Source: Methanomicrobiales archaeon
GTDB lineage: Archaea > Halobacteriota > Methanomicrobia > Methanomicrobiales > Methanospirillaceae
Reading direction: 5' to 3'
DNA: 8,666 nt
Assembly: GCA_017883495.1 (NCBI GenBank)
Contig: JADGNL010000118.1
Span: 1 to 8,666, forward strand
Below are positions 1 to 4,140 of this stretch, piece after piece (positions within the stretch are counted from its first letter, which is position 1; each line of letters begins with the position of its first letter). A program made the translations under genes and the position numbers. Below the pieces are notes generated by a model. That model was not told the origin of the DNA. It ran no database searches and saw only the letters and a list, made by a program, of their open reading frames with translations.

Positions 1-426
1 GGCCGATGAAGAAGAGATGGTTCATCGTATCGAACGCTTGGATGGCCACAGCCCTCCGGATCGCACCAACCGGTGCCCCGACCTTGCGCCGGAACATGTC
101 CCGGTTCGCCTTCGCCACGAGGCCGGCCCGGTCGATGATAACGTTCATCCCGGGGACACATCGGCACAATACCTGGGCGAGACGAGGATGATCCCGTCCG
201 CCTCCAGCATCTCCTCGATTCTGTCGTCGGGGAGATCGTCCCGGACGGCGCACCGTCTGTCCGGTTCGCAACGCACGCGCGGCGGTGGACCCCGGATCCT
301 CTTTCTCGCCAGCTGGACGAGCCCGGTTTCGATCCCTTCCCTCTTCAGCTCCGCGACCACCGCCTCGACAAGAATGGCGATATCGCAGTCCGTACGGGCA
401 CTGCCGTTGAAACCGACAATGTCCAT
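1..426 (-). pseudogene. Frameshifted, decayed flavodoxin/NADPH-dependent FMN reductase family gene (iron-sulfur flavoprotein-like), cut by window edge
   Basis: The minus strand from 426 reads MDIVGFNGSARTDCD, the FMN phosphate-binding GxNGSxRxxxN-type loop of this flavoprotein family, followed by EAVVAELKREGIET and MLEADGIILVSPRY. At about 149-152 one base is missing: the frame runs into a TGA at 145-147, while the shifted frame continues without a stop to the window edge with family-typical residues (IIDRAGLVAKANRDMF, then AFDTMNHLFFIG). Where iron-sulfur flavoproteins usually carry a cluster of cysteines (roughly GCxACxxC), this copy reads GPPPRVRC, and the usual SPTYFADVSPEMK-like stretch is altered to SPRYCADVSPG. 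So both the cluster ligands and the frame are lost, which argues for real decay rather than only a sequencing slip. The start at 426 is preferred over 438 because GGGTGA lies just upstream of it. The gene is divergent from hgcC. Its last 50 or so residues lie outside the window. Confidence 0.75.
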
Positions 427-454
427 GGTCACCCGCATTCCGGATGCCGGATTG

Positions 455-468
455 CCGAAATGTATGAA
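455..468 (+). promoter_or_regulatory. Candidate BRE/TATA promoter of the hgcCAB operon
   Basis: The AT-rich gap between the flavoprotein pseudogene and hgcC contains CCGAAA (455-460), resembling an archaeal BRE, followed by TGTATGAA (461-468), a weak TATA-like box. A transcription start about 25 nt downstream would leave a leader of about 40 nt that includes the strong ribosome site at 518-525. The match to the TATA consensus is imperfect, and another AT-rich stretch (490-500) is an alternative. Confidence 0.35.
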
Positions 469-517
469 TTCTCTGATAATTCTGAAATCTTCAAATAGTT
501 TGCACTTGTATCGTATT

Positions 518-525
518 GAGGAGGA
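518..525 (+). promoter_or_regulatory. Strong Shine-Dalgarno site of hgcC
   Basis: GAGGAGGA lies 6 nt before the ATG at 532 and is the strongest ribosome-binding site noted in the window. It fixes the hgcC start and indicates that the operon mRNA has a leader, unlike several genes here that look leaderless. Confidence 0.7.
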
Positions 526-531
526 ATCACG

Positions 532-822
532 ATGGCCCAGAAGAGATCGGGAGACGAAACGTCCCCGTCAATTGACCCCGCGTGCGGGTGCGGTCCGGTG
601 CAGGGCTGCAGGATCGAGGCCGTGCTCAACGTGGACGAACGCGGACAGATGGTTCTCCCGAAAGACGTGCGGGAGAAGGCCGGGATCCGGGCCGGCGACA
701 AACTCGCGCTCATCGGATGGGAGAGAGACGGCGGCATCTGCTGCCTCGCGCTGATGAAGGTTGAGAACCTGAGCGGCATGGTGAAGGATGTCATCGGGCC
801 GCTCATGCAGGACGGCACCTGA
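532..822 (+). CDS. hgcC: HgcAB-associated protein HgcC, AbrB/MazE-type fold
   Basis: A 96-residue protein. Residues about 29-65 (IEAVLNVDERGQMVLPKDVREKA, then GIRAGDKLALIGWE) form a typical swapped-hairpin AbrB/MazE/SpoVT domain: the beta strand, the RGQxxLPKDVR element and the AGDKL turn are all visible. A short cysteine-rich N-terminal extension (Cys18, Cys20, Cys26) precedes it, and a vicinal pair Cys70-Cys71 follows the domain. AbrB-fold proteins usually bind DNA as dimers. A small protein of this type is known to sit beside hgcAB in many anaerobes and is called HgcAB-associated protein or HgcC; its job is not established. It could be an operon regulator or a metal-sensing or chaperone subunit, and the cysteines make metal or thiol binding plausible (inference). 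It is the first gene of the operon, ending 10 nt before hgcA. Confidence 0.85.
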   Translation: MAQKRSGDETSPSIDPACGCGPVQGCRIEAVLNVDERGQMVLPKDVREKAGIRAGDKLALIGWERDGGICCLALMKVENLSGMVKDVIGPLMQDGT

Positions 823-832
823 GGTCGCACAC

Positions 833-1900
833 ATGGATACGGAAGAACGAACCGGCTCCCGCTGTTCATGCTCGGCGGGACCGCAGGCGGAGTCGCCCTG
901 CTGTTCGGCAGGCACCCCTCCGGCGGGGGAGGTCGGCACGACGACCAGTACCATCACGTCCGCCGACCGGCTGGATCATCTCCTCGCCCGCTGGGGCTGG
1001 AACCGGAATGGGCACCGGGTGGAGCCCGGCCTGTACCGCCTCGGCAGCCCGACGGCCGACTCGCCGGTCTTCGCATCGGCGAACTACACGCTCAGCTTCG
1101 ACGCCCTCCGTTCGGCGCTCGCCGGAGTCGATGCCTGGATCCTGGTGCTGGACACGCACGGGATCAATGTCTGGTGCGCGGCGGGAAAGGGGACGTTCGG
1201 GACGGACGAGCTTGTCCGCCGGATCCGGGCCGCCGATCTCGCATCGGTCGTCGCCCACCGGAAGATCATCGTGCCCCAGCTGGGGGCACCGGGGATCTCG
1301 TCGCAGGAGGTCGCGCGGAGGTCCGGGTTCGCCGTGGAGTACGGCCCGGTCCGCGCCCGCGACCTGCCCGAGTACCTGACGACGCACACGGCCACACCGG
1401 CCATGCGGCGCGTGGAGTTCCCGGTTGCCGACCGGCTCGTCCTGACGCCCGTGGAGCTGGTCATCGCTCTACCGATGTTCCTCGCCGCCATCGTCCTCTG
1501 GTTTCTTGCCGGACCGGTGGCAGCCCTCGCCGCGGTCGCGACCATCCTTACCGGGACCGTCCTCTTCCCGATCCTCCTGCCCTTCATCCCGACGCGGGAC
1601 TTCTCGACGAAGGGAATGATCCTGGGCGCCGTCGTCGCACTTCCCTTCGCATTCTCGTTCGGGACGAGCCCGGCGCTGCCGACCTGGGCCGGTGCGCTCG
1701 CAGCGGCGGCGACACTCCTCGTCATGTCCGCCGTCGTCTCGTACCTCGCCCTGAACTTTACCGGCAGCTCGACGTTCACGTCCAGGACCGGCGTGAAGAA
1801 AGAGATCTTCCGGTACGTCCCAGTCATGGCGGTCATGGCCGCGGCGGGACTCCTCGCGGGGATCGCCCTCGGCGTCAGCCGGCTGATGGGAGCGATCTGA
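833..1900 (+). CDS. hgcA: Mercury methylation corrinoid protein HgcA
   Basis: A 355-residue protein. The N-terminal soluble corrinoid-binding domain (about residues 42-190, related to the CFeSP large subunit) contains INVWCAAGKGTFGT. Here N112-V-W-C-A-A-G-K119 is the signature cap helix, and Cys115 corresponds to the HgcA cysteine that ligates cobalt (Cys93 in the well-studied Desulfovibrio protein). About five hydrophobic helices follow (roughly 207-227, 229-251, 262-278, 284-307, 329-349), matching the membrane-anchored HgcA architecture. HgcA is known to transfer a methyl group from its cobalamin to Hg(II), with HgcB as electron donor; its native physiological substrate is unknown. The ATG at 833 is chosen because GAGGT (821-825) precedes it at a suitable distance; the upstream in-frame ATG at 788 lies inside hgcC. 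Unusual: a cysteine-rich N-terminal extension with Cys11, Cys13, Cys23 and Cys24. The stop codon shares its A with the hgcB ATG. Confidence 0.97.
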   Translation: MDTEERTGSRCSCSAGPQAESPCCSAGTPPAGEVGTTTSTITSADRLDHLLARWGWNRNGHRVEPGLYRLGSPTADSPVFASANYTLSFDALRSALAGVDAWILVLDTHGINVWCAAGKGTFGTDELVRRIRAADLASVVAHRKIIVPQLGAPGISSQEVARRSGFAVEYGPVRARDLPEYLTTHTATPAMRRVEFPVADRLVLTPVELVIALPMFLAAIVLWFLAGPVAALAAVATILTGTVLFPILLPFIPTRDFSTKGMILGAVVALPFAFSFGTSPALPTWAGALAAAATLLVMSAVVSYLALNFTGSSTFTSRTGVKKEIFRYVPVMAVMAAAGLLAGIALGVSRLMGAI

Positions 1901-2199
1901 TGTACGACAGCTACACCGAGACAAGCCTGAGATACGACCCCGACCGGTGCGTCAACTGCAGACGCTGCACGCAGGTCTGCCCGCACGCGGTCTTCGCGGA
2001 GGGTCCGGACCGCGTGGAGCTCGCACGCCCGGCGGCCTGCATGGAGTGCGGCGCCTGCGCCCTCAACTGCCCCGTGCAGGCGATCACCGTGCAGAGCGGG
2101 GTGGGCTGCGCCTGGGCGATGATCGCCGCGGCCCTGAGAGGGAAAGATATGGATACGGAGTGCAGTTGCGGCGGAGACGACGGGTCCTGCTGCGGCTGA
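1900..2199 (+). CDS. hgcB: HgcA-partner ferredoxin HgcB, 2[4Fe-4S]
   Basis: A 99-residue protein with two ferredoxin cluster motifs: Cys17-Cys20-Cys23-Cys27 (CVNCRRCTQVCP) and Cys47-Cys50-Cys53-Cys57 (CMECGACALNCP). Beyond these it keeps the features that separate HgcB from ordinary ferredoxins: a lone Cys70 in GVGCAWA and a C-terminal cysteine group (Cys88, Cys90 and the vicinal pair Cys97-Cys98). In known HgcB the lone cysteine and the terminal pair are needed for or linked to mercury methylation, probably by delivering Hg(II) and electrons to HgcA. The ATG overlaps the hgcA TGA by one base, and GGGAG (1888-1892) inside hgcA acts as its ribosome site, so translation is probably coupled. A short T-run terminator follows. 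Confidence 0.97.
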   Translation: MYDSYTETSLRYDPDRCVNCRRCTQVCPHAVFAEGPDRVELARPAACMECGACALNCPVQAITVQSGVGCAWAMIAAALRGKDMDTECSCGGDDGSCCG

Positions 2200-2242
2200 T
2201 CGGACCGACCGAACGCACCGACACCTTCCCGTATGAGAGGCG

Positions 2243-2263
2243 GAAACCGGCACACTCTTTTTT
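2243..2263 (+). terminator. Probable T-run terminator of the hgcCAB operon
   Basis: A run of six T (2258-2263) lies about 60 nt past the hgcB stop, preceded by a minor CGG-AAA-CCG dyad (about 2241-2249). Archaeal termination relies mainly on T-runs, so this is a reasonable end for the operon. It sits just before the 3' end of the convergent minus-strand genes. Confidence 0.55.
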
Positions 2264-2268
2264 GACTG

Positions 2269-2483
2269 TTAACTGACGTCCCGCCCGAGCCGGCCGAGCC
2301 GGACCCGGTACCATCCCGCGAGGAGAAGGCCGGAGAGGGCAACGAGCCCCGAGTGGATCGCGCTCCACCTCAACTCTTCGCCGGCCAGACCGGCAAAGGA
2401 GGAGCCCCGGAAGAAGGGGCAGAAGAGACCGACCAGCGCGATCCCGTACCCGAGTTTGATGGTGGCACGGAATTGCTACTCAC
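2269..2483 (-). pseudogene. Small two-helix membrane protein gene with a single-base frameshift
   Basis: The minus strand has an open, GC3-rich reading frame ending at the TAA 2269-2271 and encoding ATIKLGYGIALVGLFCPFF and later IHSGLVALSGLLLAGWYRVR, two clear hydrophobic helices. That frame has no ATG or GTG before the helices and runs back into the TAG of the upstream gene. A GTG at 2483 with GGTGG just upstream starts MSSNS in the neighbouring frame. Inserting one base near 2469-2470 (TTCCG to TTCCCG) would join them into an intact 71-residue protein, MSSNSRATIKLGYG and onward. The reconstructed start would overlap the upstream stop by 8 nt, typical of coupled genes. The break may be a true mutation, a sequencing indel or, less likely, a recoding site. 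I do not recognise the family. Confidence 0.5.
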
Positions 2484-2730
2484 GGTCGCCACCGTCATGC
2501 GGCCGCGGAGCCCCGTCTCCGCGAACGGCCTGGATCGCCTTCGCTCCGAGCAGGGTGGACGGGCAGTAGTTGAAGAGTCCCTGTGCCGCCGTCTCCAGGC
2601 CGGGCAGGGCTGTCGGATCGCCCAGCGTCGGAACCGTCTCCCCCGTGCCGGGCCCTCCGGGGCTACCCGTCGTCTCGCGCATCGCGATCTCGCTCTCCTC
2701 TCTTCCGGTCATGGTGACCGCACGGGCCAT
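2476..2730 (-). CDS. Hypothetical protein, 84 residues, downstream of arsR
   Basis: The ATG at 2730 is preferred because GGGAGGA lies about 10 nt upstream; the longer reading from 2811 has an implausible Gly/Arg-rich beginning. The N-terminal half is rich in Gly, Pro and Thr and probably disordered. Residues about 45-71 (LETAAQGLFNYCPSTLLGAK and a few more) look like amphipathic helices with one cysteine, Cys56. The C-terminus is acidic and polar. I do not recognise a family. The gene follows arsR on the same strand after a 217-nt gap full of inverted repeats, and its 3' end overlaps the start of the small membrane protein gene, so the two are probably co-transcribed. It is supported by the ribosome site and the context rather than by homology. 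Confidence 0.5.
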   Translation of the reverse strand: MARAVTMTGREESEIAMRETTGSPGGPGTGETVPTLGDPTALPGLETAAQGLFNYCPSTLLGAKAIQAVRGDGAPRPHDGGDRE

Positions 2731-2812
2731 CTGGACTATTCCTCCCGTCCGATCCGCGCGATCCCCGGTTCGCGGACGTCCGGCATCGGGCGCCGTCGGG
2801 CCGCATCTCACG

Positions 2813-2862
2813 CGAATATGGAGAATGTCCCATTCTCGTTCGGAACGGGTACAATCCTGTTC
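2813..2862 (-). promoter_or_regulatory. Candidate promoter with clustered operator-like dyads upstream of the 84-residue gene
   Basis: Three dyads are packed together: GAGAATG-TCC-CATTCTC (2821-2837, perfect 7-bp arms), CGTTC-G-GAACG (2837-2847, perfect 5-bp arms), and GAACGGG with CCTGTTC (2843-2849 and 2856-2862, one G-T pair). On the minus strand they lie immediately upstream of a TATA-like CATATTC (about 2813-2820). That would place transcription start near 2795 and give a leader of about 65 nt. ArsR-family dimers bind short inverted repeats at or near such promoters, so this is a candidate operator for the adjacent ArsR (inference). Confidence 0.4.
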
Positions 2863-2887
2863 GCGGGTGTCAACGATAATGGTGGCA

Positions 2888-2948
2888 CTTCGTCCGATCG
2901 CATGTTCCCCGGAAGTTTCCCGTACGAACGGACGAAGGATCCGTCCGT
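2888..2948 (-). repeat. Three-arm inverted repeats after arsR, able to form two exclusive hairpins
   Basis: ACGGACG (2928-2934) pairs perfectly with CGTCCGT (2942-2948) around a 7-nt loop, at the arsR stop. The overlapping segment CGGACGAAG (2929-2937) also pairs perfectly over 9 bp with CTTCGTCCG (2888-2896). In minus-strand RNA the middle arm could pair with either the first or the last, which is the topology of an attenuator. There is no following T-run that would make a clear terminator. Confidence 0.45.
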
Positions 2949-3307
2949 CAGTCGGGGAAGGCGGCGGTTATCTTTCGAACGACCGGCTCCGCCTCGGTGG
3001 CGATGGTATAGATCCTGTGCTTCGAGCGGTAATACGTCTCCACGAGGCCGCCCTTTCTCAACACGCCGAGGTTGTACGAGACGAGGTTCGCCGGCTCGGT
3101 GAAGATATACATGAACTCGCAGACGCAGTGATCGCGGTTGAGGAGCAGCAGGAGGATCTTGAGCCGGAGCGGATGGCCGAGCAGTTTCATGTACCGGCCG
3201 AGGTCGTCGACCCGCTCGGACGAGAGCGACGCCTCCTCTCTCGCAAGTTCCTCCTCCCAGTCGCTCCGGAGCGCGCAGTCTGCCGGACAGCAGCGGGCGG
3301 TCGCCAT
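2948..3307 (-). CDS. ArsR-family metal-responsive transcriptional repressor
   Basis: A 119-residue winged-helix protein. Residues about 33-105 match the ArsR/SmtB fold: VDDLGRYMKLLGHPLRLKIL, then HCVCEFMYIFT, the recognition helix region EPANLVSYNLGVLRKGGLVE, and the beta wing TYYRSKHRIYTI. Cys61-Val-Cys63 is the CVC motif used by classical As(III)/Sb(III) ArsR and Cd/Pb-type sensors. The N-terminus adds Cys6, Cys7 and Cys11 (CCPADC), which could supply a third thiolate. ArsR-like regulators are known to neighbour or control hgcAB in some bacteria. Here the gene is convergent with hgcCAB and divergent from the DGC gene, so its likely targets are its own divergent promoter region and the downstream 84-residue gene (inference). 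ATG 3307 is chosen over TTG 3313: neither has a ribosome site, and a TATA-like box about 28 nt upstream suggests a leaderless message. Confidence 0.88.
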   Translation of the reverse strand: MATARCCPADCALRSDWEEELAREEASLSSERVDDLGRYMKLLGHPLRLKILLLLLNRDHCVCEFMYIFTEPANLVSYNLGVLRKGGLVETYYRSKHRIYTIATEAEPVVRKITAAFPD

Positions 3308-3330
3308 AGCCAAGCGTGGGCGAGCGGGAG

Positions 3331-3340
3331 CAATAATCCA
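3331..3340 (-). promoter_or_regulatory. TATA-like box of arsR (leaderless start)
   Basis: Minus-strand TGGATTATTG is centred about 28 nt before the arsR ATG at 3307. No Shine-Dalgarno sequence is visible before that ATG, so transcription probably starts at or next to it. Confidence 0.4.
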
Positions 3341-3383
3341 TTCCCGGTTCGCCCGGCTCCCCCGAATAAACTCCCTGGCGCTT

Positions 3384-3397
3384 TCGAATCATTTCGA
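3384..3397. promoter_or_regulatory. Dyad between arsR and the DGC gene, possible operator
   Basis: TCGAA-TCAT-TTCGA is a perfect 5-bp-arm inverted repeat in the divergent intergenic region, 16 nt upstream of the TATA box of the DGC-domain gene. Position and symmetry suit a regulator site. The motif is short, and such dyads occur by chance. Confidence 0.3.
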
Positions 3398-3410
3398 TTT
3401 CCGGTTCCTG

Positions 3411-3420
3411 GTGATATATC
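3411..3420 (+). promoter_or_regulatory. TATA box of the DGC-domain gene
   Basis: GTGATATATC is a good archaeal TATA box. Its centre is about 17 nt from the ATG at 3433 and about 26 nt from the in-frame ATG at 3442, so spacing points to a leaderless message starting at 3442. Confidence 0.5.
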
Positions 3421-3432
3421 GGCCCCGCTCCC

Positions 3433-4059
3433 ATGTGTGACATGGAGAAGCTCATGGACTGCGAAACCGTCAGGATCGCAAAGGTGACCGGGACGTGCCC
3501 GGCGTGCGAGGAGTACGCGAAAGAGAACGCGACGGCCCCCCCGAAGATCGCGGTGATGGCCTGCGAGGGGGCATGCTCCCGGGGAGAGGTCGCCCGGCGT
3601 GCGGCGAACATGGTCGCCCACCGGCTCGCCCCCGGCGAGACCGTCCGGATCTGCCTCGGCGGCGCGTTCACGAAGGACACCGGCCAGCGGAGCCTGATGC
3701 GGAGGGCGGAGAAGGTGATCGCGATCGAAGGATGCTTCATCAACTGCTCGTCGCGGATGATGGCAGGGGTGCTGCCGGAGCTGAAGCCGGAGATCGTGCG
3801 GGCCGACCTGATCTACAACCTCGACCTCCCGTTCGGGATCGACGAGGTCCCGGACGAGATGTTCACCGTGTACGCGTACCGGGTCGCCGAGCAGGTGGTG
3901 CGGGAGCACGTCGCGGGATCGCCGACACCCGGTCCCGTCCCCAGCGGCTGCGGCTGCAGTGTGCCTTCATCCCCCTGCGGCCAGAGTCGGGACAGCCCCG
4001 GGCCGTCGGACGTTACGGCAGACCCGGGCTCGCCGTCACAGAACCCCTGCCGGAGATAG
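3433..4059 (+). CDS. DGC-domain putative zinc-binding protein, cysteine-rich
   Basis: A 208-residue soluble protein. Residues about 38-160 match the DGC domain: IAVMACEGACSRGEVARR (Cys44, Cys48), the VRICLGGAF strand (Cys74) and IEGCFINCSSRM (Cys101, Cys105), the last being the place of the DGC motif with Glu for Asp. The four conserved cysteines are thought to bind zinc or another soft metal; biochemical function is not established. Cys22 and Cys25 (CPAC) add a possible second site. After about residue 165 comes a Pro/Ser/Gly-rich, probably disordered tail containing CGC (Cys173, Cys175), Cys182 and Cys206, which may be a lineage-specific extension or the result of a lost stop. Starts at 3433, 3442 and 3454 are in frame; TATA spacing favours 3442, while GGAG at 3444-3447 could serve 3454. 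The gene is divergent from arsR and shares its intergenic region, suggesting metal-linked co-regulation (inference). Confidence 0.85.
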   Translation: MCDMEKLMDCETVRIAKVTGTCPACEEYAKENATAPPKIAVMACEGACSRGEVARRAANMVAHRLAPGETVRICLGGAFTKDTGQRSLMRRAEKVIAIEGCFINCSSRMMAGVLPELKPEIVRADLIYNLDLPFGIDEVPDEMFTVYAYRVAEQVVREHVAGSPTPGPVPSGCGCSVPSSPCGQSRDSPGPSDVTADPGSPSQNPCRR

Positions 4060-4112
4060 TGAACGTCCGGGGGGAATAGCCGGCGAATTCGGAGAGAACG
4101 CACGGAGCGCCG

Positions 4113-4139
4113 TCCCGGCCCGGGAAGAAGAGGCCTTCT
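4113..4139. terminator. Possible hairpins between convergent genes
   Basis: TCCCGG-C-CCGGGA (4113-4125) and AGAAG-AGGC-CTTCT (4126-4139) are adjacent perfect dyads in the 81-nt gap between the convergent DGC gene and cobyric acid synthase gene. They could end transcription from either side, but no T-run follows. Confidence 0.25.
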
Positions 4140-4140
4140 C

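Noticed and set aside
788..832. Earlier hgcA start at ATG 788
   Set aside because: It lies inside hgcC, whereas ATG 833 has a GAGGT ribosome site at the right distance.
868..2199. A 443-codon open frame spanning hgcA and hgcB on the plus strand
   Set aside because: Its first two thirds are an Arg/Pro/Gly-rich shadow of hgcA in another frame; only the part from 1900 is real (hgcB).
2476..2478. TAG as a pyrrolysine codon joining the 84-residue protein to the two-helix membrane protein
   Set aside because: The frames match, but a separate GTG start with ribosome site and a one-base frameshift explain the data more simply. Pyrrolysine is also not expected in most Methanomicrobiales.
2570..3487. 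Long plus-strand open frame opposite arsR
   Set aside because: It is antisense to arsR, which has clear family motifs; the translated sequence has no domain character.
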